A stretch of 64,000 nt of DNA from Pseudoclavibacter chungangensis. GTDB lineage: Bacteria > Actinomycetota > Actinomycetes > Actinomycetales > Microbacteriaceae. Every line of letters starts with the position of its first letter. Position 1 is the stretch's first letter. The notes below the pieces were generated by a model. That model searched no databases. It was given only the letters and a program-made list of their open reading frames with translations, and had not been told where the DNA came from. Shown one piece after another: positions 1 to 7,981 of the stretch. Both the position numbers and the translations under genes were made by a program. Location: contig NZ_JACCFV010000001.1 of assembly GCF_013410545.1 (NCBI RefSeq), positions 62,001 to 126,000 of the forward strand, in the 5' to 3' direction.

Positions 1-198
1 GCCCGCGAGGACGAGCTTCACGTGGTCGTCGAACCCCGGGCTCGTGAACGCCGCGAGCGGGTGACCGGCGCGCTCGAACGCGCCGAGCTCGGGCCCACCG
101 AGCGTGATGCGTCGCATGCGGGGCGTCACGTCGCTCGTCCGCATGACGGTGAGCGCGCGGAGTGCGAGCGGGTGAGCGGTGAAACGGCGGTGGCCCAT
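1..198 (-). CDS. Siderophore-interacting protein, N-terminal part (runs off the window)
   Basis: Only the first 66 codons are present; the rest lies before position 1. The start is the ATG at 198. The translation opens MGHRRFTAHPLALRALTVMR and continues with a VTPRMRRITLGG motif, the opening beta-barrel of the FAD-binding siderophore-interacting (ViuB/SIP) family, flavin reductases that free iron from imported ferric siderophores in the cytoplasm. It lies 79 bp downstream of an iron-siderophore binding lipoprotein on the same strand, which supports the assignment and suggests cotranscription. Family identity is fairly secure; substrate specificity cannot be read from this fragment. Confidence 0.8.
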   Translation of the reverse strand, partial: MGHRRFTAHPLALRALTVMRTSDVTPRMRRITLGGPELGAFERAGHPLAAFTSPGFDDHVKLVLAG

Positions 199-277
199 GC
201 GGTTCCGTTCGATCGTCGGTGGGACGGCGTGAGCCGGTGCGGCGCCGACGGCACCGCACCGGCCGGTGCGTTCGAGG

Positions 278-1284
278 CTACTTCGCGAACTGCTGCTCGA
301 CGAGGTCGAGCACCGCCATCGACTCGTCGTAGTCACCGCGCAGTGCCCAGTACGGCAGGTCGTGCGCCTGCCCCTTCTGGAACGCGGGGAGTGCGGCGTA
401 GACGGGGTTCGCCTCGAGCGACGCGACGTCGGCGAACGGCCCGTTGAAGCCCATCTCGAACACGGTGTCCTGCGTGATGACCTGGCCGACCTGCTCGGTC
501 GACAGCTCGAACATGTCACCACCCGTCGTGTACGGCTCGAACTGGCCGCTCGCGAACAGCGGCGCGGGCGTGAACCCGAGGTCGGCGAACATCTGCGGGA
601 GCCCCGGTCCTCGACGAGCACGAACGGCGATTGATCGGCCGTGAAGGTCATGAACACGGACTCGCCACCGGGTACCGTGATCTTCCCCTTGACCTCGGCG
701 ATGCGCGCCTCGTACGCGGCGAGCGCGTCGTCGAACACCTGCGGCTTCGCGAACACGTCCTTCGCGAGGAACTCGTACTGCGCCTGCCACTCGGTCTTGT
801 CGCCCGACACGATGACGGTCGGGGCGATCGCGGTGAGCTGGTCGTAGGCCTTCGTCGCCTGCATGAGCGGGAAGCCGATGCCGCCCGCGACGATGAGGTC
901 GGGCTGGAGCGCGAGGATCGCCTCCATGTCGAAGCCGTCGGTGCTCCACGGGAGGAACTGCGTGCCCTGCGCATCGGCGTCGGCGGCCCAGAAGTCCGAG
1001 AACACGCCCTCGGCGTCGGCGTCCTCGGGGATCATCGCGGCGACGGGGACGTCGAGGTCGTACAGGTACCCGGCGAGTGCGTAGTTGAGCAGCACGACCT
1101 TCTGCGGCTCGGCGGGGATCGTCACGTCGCCCTGCTCGGTCGTGACGACGCGGGTCGTCGCGGCGTCACCCGCGGCCTGTTCGCCGCTCGCCTCGTTGTC
1201 GGGCGCGGCACAACCGGTGAGCGCGAGGCCGCCGCACAGCGCGACGGCGAGGAGGGAGGTCGACAGGGTGGAACGGGATGGCAT
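278..1284 (-). pseudogene. Iron-siderophore ABC transporter substrate-binding lipoprotein, one-base frameshift
   Basis: Translation from the ATG at 1284 gives a signal peptide with lipobox (LALTGC), then VTIPAEPQKVVLLNYALAG and further FecB/FhuD-like periplasmic-binding sequence. The reading frame holds to about 605, where the product reads VLVEDRGS; the matching continuation (GLPQMFADLGFTPAPLFASG, ending EQQFAK at 278) is one frame away. Adding one base to the short G run at about 602-606 (minus-strand sense) restores a protein of about 335 residues, normal for the family. Without it, translation runs on in frame into the downstream interaction protein. Role by family: capture of ferric siderophore at the membrane. 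The frameshift may be decay or a homopolymer sequencing error. No permease genes are visible. Confidence 0.8.
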
Positions 1285-1327
1285 GGGCACCTCGGAAGAA
1301 AGGGCGGCACGAACCGCCGGGCACGAA

Positions 1328-1346
1328 TGAGGGAAGCCTAAACTTC
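1328..1346 (-). promoter_or_regulatory. Candidate DtxR/IdeR iron box
   Basis: Read on the minus strand, this 19-mer (GAAGTTTAGGCTTCCCTCA) agrees at 15 of 19 positions with the DtxR/IdeR consensus TWAGGTWAGSCTWACCTWA by my hand alignment. It lies 44 bp before the binding lipoprotein start and between that gene and the divergent AraC gene, where iron-dependent repression of one or both would be expected. A similar site occurs in the second iron locus at 46156-46174. Confidence 0.55.
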
Positions 1347-1429
1347 CTTCCGAGACCGTTCGGGCCGGATGCGCCACGACCCGGCGACGAACGCGACATG
1401 ACGTCGGGCAGGAATCGGAGGTGACCTCG

Positions 1430-2171
1430 ATGGCATCGGCGACCACACGCCTTCGGCACCTCGTGCCCGAGAACACGGTGCGGTTCCTCGGCCACGACAC
1501 CCACACGCACGACGTGCCGCACCTCATCCACGTCTCGCAGGGCACGGCGCACCTCTCGATCGACGGCGACGAGGTGACGCTGCACCGCCACGAGACGGTG
1601 TGGCTCGCGGCGGGGATCCCCCATGCCGCGCGCTACGAACCCGACAGCCTCGTGCTCGGGCCCATGCTCTCGCCCGAGTCGTCGCCGCCCGTGCCCGTGC
1701 AGCGGCTCGGCGCGGTGCCGTCGATCACGGCGATCATGACGATGATCCTTGGGGGTCGCGCCGCGCACCGAGGCGCAGATCGGCGAGCTCCGGCACGCGC
1801 TCGATGCGGCGCTGCGCGAGCTCGGGACGGCGCACTTCGTGGTGCCCGTCCCCGCACATCCCGTCGTCGCGCGCGTCGTGCGGGACGCCGCCCGCTCGTC
1901 GCGGACGCCCACCGAGCTCGCGGCCCGGCACGGGACGAGTGCGCGGCACGTGCAGCGCGTCGTGCTGCAGGAGACGGGCCTGCCGTTCGGCCGCTGGCGC
2001 GCCCGGGCACGACTCAACCCCGCGATCGCGCGGCTCCGTGCGGGCGAGTCGTTCGAACAGGTCGCCCGCGCCGTCGGCTACAGCTCACGCTCGGGCCTCG
2101 CGAAGGCGCTCGCGCGCGAGGTCGACGACGCGACGCTCGCCGCGTTGCGCGGCACCGAGCGCTCGGACTGA
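1430..2171 (+). pseudogene. AraC-family transcriptional regulator, one-base frameshift
   Basis: The ATG at 1430 has GGAGG at 1417-1421; an in-frame GTG at 1421 overlaps that site and is less likely. The first part is a cupin-like sensor domain (DVPHLIHVSQGTAHLSIDGD, then WLAAGIPHAARYEP) as in AraC regulators of siderophore uptake. At the run of five Gs at 1751-1755 the frame breaks; removing one G joins it to the frame ending at 2171, which carries the double helix-turn-helix (TPTELAARHGTSARHVQRVV, FGRWRARARLNPAI, FEQVARAVGYSSRSGLAKAL). The repaired protein has about 246 residues. As written, the DNA-binding half would not be made. It faces the binding-lipoprotein gene divergently, so it probably regulates that locus. 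Could be genuine decay or a homopolymer read error. Confidence 0.8.
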
Positions 2172-2263
2172 GTCCGGCGGCAGCACCCGTCCACAGCACC
2201 CGATTGCAGCACCCGTCGCGCCCGACGGTCGACCCTGGCGGCCGACGCCGAGGCGCGGTCGCC

Positions 2264-2314
2264 TACCATCGGAGCATGGCACGAGTCGCGACGTCACGGG
2301 CGGGCCGCGAATGA
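2264..2314 (+). promoter_or_regulatory. Leaderless promoter with 12-codon leader ORF (2276-2314)
   Basis: TACCAT at 2264-2269 is a good actinobacterial -10 element and lies six bases before an ATG at 2276. That ATG opens a 12-codon ORF (MARVATSRAGRE) whose TGA overlaps the ATG of the esterase as ATGA at 2311-2314. The esterase start has no Shine-Dalgarno sequence, so a leaderless short ORF with translational coupling to the operon is a consistent reading. No clear -35 element is seen. The function of the peptide, if any, is unknown. Confidence 0.45.
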
Positions 2315-3273
2315 ACCGTTTCGTGCGCGCGTTCCTGCAGCTGTTCGCCGCCCCGAGGCTGAACATGCTCGAGGACTACCCGAAGGTGCGCCAGTTCCAG
2401 CGCACCCTCGCGGCTCGGCCCGCGAGCACGTTCCGCTACCTCGACCGCGAGGTGGTCTCCGCCGACGGCGACCACCCCATCGCCGTGCGGCTCTTCGAAC
2501 CTCGCGAGCGCACGCGCGACGAGGTGCTGCTGTTCTTCCACGGCGGCGGCTGGGTGACGGGCGACATCGAGAGCTACACGCCCGCGTGCGCGACGATGGC
2601 CGATCTCACGGGCTGCCTCGTCGCGTCGGTCGACTACCGGCTCGCGCCCGAGCACCCGTTCCCCGCGGGCCTCGAGGACTGCGAGCGCGTCACGCGCCTG
2701 TTCCTCGACGAACCCGCCCGGCTGGGGGCCTCGGACGCCGACCGGATCGTGCTCGTGGGCGACTCGGCGGGTGGAAATCTCGCGGCCGTCGTCTCGCTGC
2801 GGCTGCACGCGGCCGGGCATCGCGGCGTGCGCCGCCAGATCCTGCTCTACCCCGTCACCCAGTGCGACCACGATCCGCGCACCTCGCCGTTCCCGTCGGT
2901 CCGGAACCTCGGCGACGACTACCGGCTCACGAACACCGAGGTGCAGGACTACGTCGAGCTGTACGTGCCCGACGGCGTCGAGCGGAGCGATCCGGACGTC
3001 GCGCCGCTGCTGGCACCGGATCTCGCGGGGCAACCCGAGACGCTCGTCATCACGGCCGAGCTCGATCTGCTGCGCGACGAGGGCGAGGCGTACGGCGAGG
3101 CGCTCGCGGCGGCCGGTGTCGATGCGCGCGTCCACCGCGTCGACGGTGCGCTGCACGGCTTCATCTCGCTGCCGCGGTTCTCGCGGTCGCTGCGCGAGGC
3201 CTACGAGGTGATCAACGCGTTCCTCGACGAGCCCGTCACCACCCGACCGTCGACGGTGGAGGCGGCGGAGTGA
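2311..3273 (+). CDS. Alpha/beta hydrolase, hormone-sensitive-lipase-type esterase
   Basis: A 320-residue hydrolase of the HSL (GDXG) family. The oxyanion-hole motif HGGGW is at residues 77-81, the nucleophile motif GDSAGG at 150-155 (Ser152), and the remaining triad is probably Asp252 (AELDLL) and His282 (LHGF). The family cleaves carboxyl esters of short to medium chain length; the natural substrate is unknown. It heads a tight three-gene operon: its stop overlaps the GTG of the acyltransferase-like gene. Neighbourhood suggests it works with that enzyme on the same ester or lipid. No signal peptide is evident, so it is probably cytoplasmic or membrane-associated through its partner. Confidence 0.88.
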   Translation: MNRFVRAFLQLFAAPRLNMLEDYPKVRQFQRTLAARPASTFRYLDREVVSADGDHPIAVRLFEPRERTRDEVLLFFHGGGWVTGDIESYTPACATMADLTGCLVASVDYRLAPEHPFPAGLEDCERVTRLFLDEPARLGASDADRIVLVGDSAGGNLAAVVSLRLHAAGHRGVRRQILLYPVTQCDHDPRTSPFPSVRNLGDDYRLTNTEVQDYVELYVPDGVERSDPDVAPLLAPDLAGQPETLVITAELDLLRDEGEAYGEALAAAGVDARVHRVDGALHGFISLPRFSRSLREAYEVINAFLDEPVTTRPSTVEAAE

Positions 3274-4757
3274 GTCGGGCGCGCGGACGGCGACCTCGCA
3301 GCGCCCGGACGCGCCGCGCATGGGTGCGGCTCGACAACGCGTCGAACATCTTCCTCGCCGCCCGCACCGACGCCGATCCGAAGGTGTTCCGCATCGGCGC
3401 CGAACTCGACGAGGACGTCGATCCGGCCACGCTGCAGGCGGCCGTCGACGAGACGTACGCGCGGTATCCGCTGTACCACGCCGTGCTCCGGCAGGGCATC
3501 TTCTGGTACTACCTGCAGGACAGCGATCTGCGGCCCGTCGCGCAGGCGGAGCGGCTGTCGACGTGTGCCGCGATCTATCACCCCGATCACCGCACGCTCC
3601 TGTTCCGCGTGCTCCACCACCGGCGTCGCATCTCGCTCGAGATCTTCCACGCGCTGTCCGACGGCACCGGGGCGCTGTGGTTCCTGAGTGACCTCGTGCA
3701 CGCGTATGCGCGCCGTCGGGCCGCGCAGCGTCCGGCCGGGGATGCCGAGGGCGTCTCCGACGCCGACGACGTGGGGGAGCGCGAGCCGGCCGACCCGGGC
3801 GACGAGCTCGCGTCCCGCGGCGGCGTGCACATGGCGCCCGACAGCTTCGCGCACTACTTCCGCCGCCGCTCGGCGCGCACGGACGAGCAGGCGGACGACG
3901 ATCCGGATGCCGCGTTCACGCAGGCCGCGACACCAGCGCTGCTGACCGTGCAGGCCGGGCCGTCCGTCCCCGCGGACGCCGAGCCCGCGCGGACCCGCGC
4001 GGTGCCGTCCCGGCGCCCACCCGTGCACCGCGTGCGCGGCACGCGCACGCCCGACAACCGACCGCGCACGATCGAGCTCACCACCGACGCGCAGGCCGTG
4101 CTCGCGCTCGCGCGCGCCGCGGACGCGTCGATGACGATGTATCTCACGGCGCTGTTCTTCGAGTCGATCCGACGATCGTCGGGCGGGCTCGGCCGGGCGC
4201 GGACGCTCGCGGCCTCGGTGCCGGTCAACCTGCGACAGTTCTTCCCCTCGGACTCCGCGCGGAACTTCTTCGCGACGATCCGCGTCGCGCACACCTACGG
4301 CGAGGGCCCCGACGACGTGGCGAGTGTCGCGCGGGAGCTCGAGCGGCGGTTCCGACCGAAGGCGACGCCGCAGGCCCTGGAACGCAAGCTGCGGCGCTTC
4401 ATCGGATTCGAGCGGAATCCGGTGCTGCGGGTCGTGCCGCGCCCGCTCAAGGATCTGCTGCTCGGTGCCGTCAACCACGTGAACAACCGCGGGCTCACGG
4501 TGGCCGTCTCGAACCTCGGCCGGGTCGTGCTGCCGGAGCCGGCCGAGTCGCGCGTCGCGCGGATGATGTTCCACGTCACGGCCGTGCGTCCGCAGTTCTG
4601 TGCGCTGTCCCACGCGGGGCGGCTCACGATCAGCTTCACGTCGCCGTTCACGGAGACCGATCACGTGCGGGAGTACGTGCGCATGCTCACGGAGCAGGGC
4701 GTGGACGTTTCGGTCGCGGCGACGCGCGTCACCGAGGCGGAGCTGGTGGACGCATGA
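3270..4757 (+). CDS. Condensation-domain-like acyltransferase (alcohol acetyltransferase/PapA type)
   Basis: A 495-residue protein starting at the GTG at 3270, inside the previous stop codon (GTGA). It carries the hallmark HxxxDG motif of CoA-dependent acyltransferases and condensation domains: HALSDG at residues 127-132. An opening of the kind VRLDNASNIFLAARTDAD and a late block around VAVSNLGRV match proteins annotated as alcohol acetyltransferase-like. Expected chemistry is transfer of an acyl group from CoA to an alcohol or amine. A disordered, acidic and proline-rich stretch (about residues 150-260) sits between the two halves of the fold. It ends in ATGA overlap with the zinc-ribbon membrane gene. 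Substrate not predictable. Confidence 0.75.
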   Translation: MSRARGRRPRSARTRRAWVRLDNASNIFLAARTDADPKVFRIGAELDEDVDPATLQAAVDETYARYPLYHAVLRQGIFWYYLQDSDLRPVAQAERLSTCAAIYHPDHRTLLFRVLHHRRRISLEIFHALSDGTGALWFLSDLVHAYARRRAAQRPAGDAEGVSDADDVGEREPADPGDELASRGGVHMAPDSFAHYFRRRSARTDEQADDDPDAAFTQAATPALLTVQAGPSVPADAEPARTRAVPSRRPPVHRVRGTRTPDNRPRTIELTTDAQAVLALARAADASMTMYLTALFFESIRRSSGGLGRARTLAASVPVNLRQFFPSDSARNFFATIRVAHTYGEGPDDVASVARELERRFRPKATPQALERKLRRFIGFERNPVLRVVPRPLKDLLLGAVNHVNNRGLTVAVSNLGRVVLPEPAESRVARMMFHVTAVRPQFCALSHAGRLTISFTSPFTETDHVREYVRMLTEQGVDVSVAATRVTEAELVDA

Positions 4758-5419
4758 CGCGCTGTGATGCCTGTCGGGCGGAGGTCGAGGGGGAGTGGCG
4801 CTCGTGTCCGCTGTGCGGGGGTGTGCTGCACGGGACGGCGGTCGCGGATCCGTTCCCCGCCGTGCCGCTCGCGTTCTCGCGGCGGCGTGTGCTGTCGGTG
4901 CTGCTGCTCGTGTCGGTCGTGGCGGTGGCCGCGTCGTTCGCTGTGCAGTGGTTGTTCGGGGGTGGGCCGGATGCGATCGGTTGGTGGCGGTTCGTGTGGC
5001 TCGGGGTCGCGTCGATGTGGATCATCGTGTTGCTCGCGGTGCGCAAGCGGCGTGATCCGGCGAAGGGCACGGCGTATCTCGTCGTCGTGGTGGGGCTCGT
5101 GTGTGCGTACTGGGATCTGTTGACGGGGTGGCACCGCTGGTCGACGACGTACGCGATCCCGATCGTGTGCGGTGCCGCGATCATCGCGTTGCTCATCGTC
5201 GTGCGGGTCATGCGCACGGAGGTTGGCGACTACATCGTCTACAGCGGGTTGACGGTGTTGCTCGGGCTCGTGCCGGCCGTGTTCCTCCTGTTCAGGTGGA
5301 CGACGAATCCGTGGGCGTCGGTCGTGTGCGTGTTGTTCAGCGTGTTCGTGCTCGTGCTCATGCGCGTGTTCCGGGGGCGCGAGGTGCGGCACGAGCTCGC
5401 GAAGCGGTTCCACGTCTGA
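4754..5419 (+). CDS. DUF6320-like zinc-ribbon membrane protein
   Basis: 221 residues, third gene of the operon, joined by an ATGA overlap. The N-terminus has two CxxC pairs (CDACRAEV and CPLCGG), a zinc ribbon, followed by about six hydrophobic segments between residues 45 and 205 and a short basic C-terminal tail. This zinc-ribbon plus membrane arrangement next to an alpha/beta hydrolase and an HxxxDG acyltransferase-like protein is the known genomic setting of DUF6320 proteins. It may anchor or regulate the two enzymes at the membrane. No enzymatic motif is visible. Confidence 0.75.
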   Translation: MTRCDACRAEVEGEWRSCPLCGGVLHGTAVADPFPAVPLAFSRRRVLSVLLLVSVVAVAASFAVQWLFGGGPDAIGWWRFVWLGVASMWIIVLLAVRKRRDPAKGTAYLVVVVGLVCAYWDLLTGWHRWSTTYAIPIVCGAAIIALLIVVRVMRTEVGDYIVYSGLTVLLGLVPAVFLLFRWTTNPWASVVCVLFSVFVLVLMRVFRGREVRHELAKRFHV

Positions 5420-5767
5420 GAGGTCGCGCTGCTCGGGCGCGCTACCCGGTCGTGATCCCACGGCACATCGTCCCGGAAGCTGTCGGGGCTGGTCGCCGCG
5501 ACGGCCGTGATCGAGGAGGGACGGACATCTCGACAGGTGCTGGACCGTGCAGCGAAGCGGAGCCGTTCGACACGTCCGTGCCGGTTCATGGCTCGCTGCT
5601 GCGGGGCCGTCCGGTGCCGGCGATCCATCACCGTGCCCGAGCGACCTGGACCGTGCGGCAGCGTTGCCGCTGAGCTGCAACGACGGAGTGCTCGGAGTGA
5701 CTTTTGGGTGGCTTTGTGGTGGTTTCGACGTACCCTTGAATCCAGAGACGAGGGAGGTCTTCAGGAC
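5420..5767. other. Intergenic region before the Xre-RES module
   Basis: No convincing gene. The stretch just before the antitoxin start is less GC-rich (ACTTTTGGGTGGCTTTGTGG at about 5699-5718) with near-repeats of TGGGTGG/TGTGGTGG, and probably holds the module promoter and autoregulatory site. A GGGAGG element lies at about 5753-5758. Confidence 0.4.
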
Positions 5768-6142
5768 ATGAGCACCATCAAGGCCACCTACCAGGCCGTC
5801 GTTCGCCTCGACGTCCGGGAGGTCACTCGGCGCCTCAACGCCGCCCTCGGCCCAACGCTCGTGGCGGCGCTGGCCGGCGCGCGCGACCCGAAGTCCCCTC
5901 ACAAGTGGGCCAAGGAGGGTGGCCCTGAGCCCCGACACCAAGCAGTGAAGCGGCTCATGTTCGCATACGAGCAGTGGCAGGCCGTCGCCGACGCCGAGGG
6001 TGAGCACGTTGCCCGCGTCTGGTTCATCGGGGCGAATCCGTGGTTGGAGTACGACACTCCGGTCAATGCCATCCGACAGGGCCACTTCAAGCAGGTCGCC
6101 AATGCGGCGCAGGCGCTCGTCGACGACTCGTTCAGTGGCTGA
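5768..6142 (+). CDS. Xre/MbcA/ParS-type antitoxin
   Basis: 124 residues from the ATG at 5768. The C-terminal half carries the toxin-binding signature of antitoxins that pair with RES toxins: HVARVWFIGANPWLEYDTPV. The upstream half (LNAALGPTLVAALAGARDPK and the WAKEGG region) fits the helical Xre-like DNA-binding part, so it should bind its own promoter as well as neutralise the toxin. It overlaps the RES gene by eight bases, the usual antitoxin-first order. The same signature (HVARAWFIGMNPNLDDETPV) occurs in the second antitoxin at 55021-55410, which shows two paralogous modules in the window. Confidence 0.87.
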   Translation: MSTIKATYQAVVRLDVREVTRRLNAALGPTLVAALAGARDPKSPHKWAKEGGPEPRHQAVKRLMFAYEQWQAVADAEGEHVARVWFIGANPWLEYDTPVNAIRQGHFKQVANAAQALVDDSFSG

Positions 6143-6935
6143 AGTGGTCAGGGGCCGCAAACGCTGTCGTCGGACCGGTCTCGCGCTCACACCCGGCCCG
6201 AGCCGTGCGGTCAGGGTCGCGCGCCAGTCCTATGGCCCATTGGATCCGATCGAACGTCGTCCCGACTCGCCCGTCGAGGGGTGGTCGCGCTACGACACGC
6301 TCGGACGCACCGTCTACGCATGCGCCGCTCGGCAGACCGCCTACATGGAACTGCTCGCCCCGTACCGATCCGACGTCAACCGTGAGCGTCAGGCACTGCA
6401 ACCCGTCGCCGACCACATGCGAATACCGCTGGAAACGCTCTGGGCCGAGATCGTCGACGACTGGGAACGGGCGGGCACTGCCAAGGCCAACTGGCTCCCG
6501 ACTGTCTTCCGGGAGGGGCGTGCGCTGTACACCCTCGAGTTCCCGGAGGGCTGGTGGGTGGATATCGCAGCCACCGAGACCCTGACCGCACTCGACGACC
6601 TCTTCGCCGACTCCTGGGGCACATCGGTCGGACTCGTGACGAGTCAACTCACTCTCCAGCACATCACCTCGGATGACCGCTCGATCACGACCGCTATCGC
6701 CACGCTGCTGCGCGAGTACGTCACCCTCGAGGACGAGACAGCTCCACTCGGAATCGAATTCCCCTCCAAGCACGGTCATCCAGCTGATGGAACCGGTGCA
6801 TGTTGGGCCTACTGGATGCGGGGCCGCGATGCCGGACTGACCGAGGGGGCATCCGTCGTGCGCATCGACCCCATCGAAGCAACCGACCCCGCCTACCGAG
6901 CGGTCCTCGATTTCTGCAAGATCAGGTCACGGTAG
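6135..6935 (+). CDS. RES-domain toxin
   Basis: 266 residues from the GTG at 6135, overlapping the antitoxin end; a GTG at 6144 is an alternative start. RES features visible are the opening ARQSYGPLDP, a TLGRTVYACAARQTAYMELL block with the conserved Glu, and a C-terminal part with RDAGLTEGASVVRID. RES toxins of the MbcT/RES-Xre class degrade or phosphorolyse NAD+ and arrest growth unless held by the Xre partner. The protein is longer than many RES domains (often about 150-240 residues). It appears intact, in contrast to the second copy near 54.4-55.0 kb. Confidence 0.82.
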   Translation: MAEVVRGRKRCRRTGLALTPGPSRAVRVARQSYGPLDPIERRPDSPVEGWSRYDTLGRTVYACAARQTAYMELLAPYRSDVNRERQALQPVADHMRIPLETLWAEIVDDWERAGTAKANWLPTVFREGRALYTLEFPEGWWVDIAATETLTALDDLFADSWGTSVGLVTSQLTLQHITSDDRSITTAIATLLREYVTLEDETAPLGIEFPSKHGHPADGTGACWAYWMRGRDAGLTEGASVVRIDPIEATDPAYRAVLDFCKIRSR

Positions 6936-7281
6936 CCCGCACCTGTGTATCCCGACCGGGGCGTGGCCTCGCCACACGCTCCTGCCAACTCGCCGGCGCC
7001 AACCGTGCTGAACTGCAGCGGGAACGTCGAGCGCCACATCCGCGCCCGTGCCGCGGAACTCTTCCCCGCTCGGACTCGGCGTTCGGGCTCGGACCTCGCG
7101 GGCGGCATCGTGCTGCGGGGTCCCCGTGGCAATGCCCACCGGCTGCATGAGGCACAAGGTGATCGATCACCGGCGCCGGTGGCGCGCTGTGCGGTCGACA
7201 ACGTCCTGGCCCCGGATGGACGGTGACCGGATCGGTATAACCGGATGCAGGCAGGACGGTGCATAGACGGAAACCGCGCGC
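6936..7281. other. Intergenic region after the RES toxin
   Basis: 346 bp between the RES gene and a convergent lipoprotein gene. No ORF with family-like sequence or plausible start was recognised on either strand, and no clear terminator hairpin was found. Confidence 0.4.
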
Positions 7282-7776
7282 TCAGATCACGCCCGTTCGA
7301 TGCAGCGCGACGCCGTCGCATCCCTGGGTGGTCCAGTCGGCCGGGTCCTGCGAGTCCGGTGCGCCGTAGAGGGCCGAGTAGTAGTCGTCACCGTAGGTGA
7401 AGACGGGCGGGTCGCCGGGGTCGTCAGGGTGCAGTTCCCACCACAGCTTGAACTTGTAGTCGTGGCCGAGCGCATCCATGCATTCTGCGGTGATGAACTG
7501 CTGGTCCGTCCAGCGACGTTCGTCGTCGCCCTCGTCAGTGCCCTCGGGGTCGGGGTAGGTGACCTCCGAGCGATCCGAGTGAGCGTCCCAGTAGCGGACA
7601 CCGAAGCGGTCGGTCTCGAACGGCGTGATCGTCTCGGTCGGGGTGGGCGTCGATGTCGTCGCGGCCTCCGGGACGGCGGACCCCGAGGGGATCGGCGGGG
7701 AATCGCCGCTCGCGCACGCGCTGAGCAGTGTCGCCATGAGGGCGACCGTCGCGAGTGGTATGAAGATTCGTGGCAC
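7282..7776 (-). CDS. Small secreted lipoprotein of unknown function
   Basis: 164 residues from the GTG at 7776, which has a GGGAG element 6-7 bases upstream; longer in-frame starts exist but lack such a site. The N-terminus is a signal peptide ending in the lipobox LLSAC, followed by a Ser/Thr/Pro-rich linker and an acidic, Trp/Tyr-rich domain (RWTDQQFITAECMDALGHDY) with two cysteines, which suggests an extracytoplasmic fold with one disulfide. The family is not recognised. It stands alone between the toxin module and an SDR gene. Confidence 0.7.
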   Translation of the reverse strand: MPRIFIPLATVALMATLLSACASGDSPPIPSGSAVPEAATTSTPTPTETITPFETDRFGVRYWDAHSDRSEVTYPDPEGTDEGDDERRWTDQQFITAECMDALGHDYKFKLWWELHPDDPGDPPVFTYGDDYYSALYGAPDSQDPADWTTQGCDGVALHRTGVI

Positions 7777-7981
7777 GGCGATCTCCCGGATCGTGGAGCG
7801 AATGCCGAGTCTCGCACACGCATACGTCCGGGTGCCGCAACGTCTCGTGATCCCCACCGTCGATTCGTTCCGCGCCGGTGACCGTGGCATCGAACGCTCG
7901 CCCGGTCGGGCGCTCCCGTGAGCGTCGTCCGATGCCGCCGAGCGGCCCGAACGACGCTCCCCGGGCCCGCGTCCGGTCGTC

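Noticed and set aside
22..447. Plus-strand open frame at the window start
   Set aside because: Runs across the end of the binding lipoprotein and the start of the interaction protein, both well supported on the minus strand.
3201..4664. Long minus-strand open frame opposite the acyltransferase gene
   Set aside because: Arg-rich shadow without family features; the plus strand carries HxxxDG and clean gene overlaps.
6936..7281. Short open frames after the RES toxin as remnant genes
   Set aside because: Frames on both strands are Arg/Pro-rich and lack starts with ribosome-binding sites or recognisable families.
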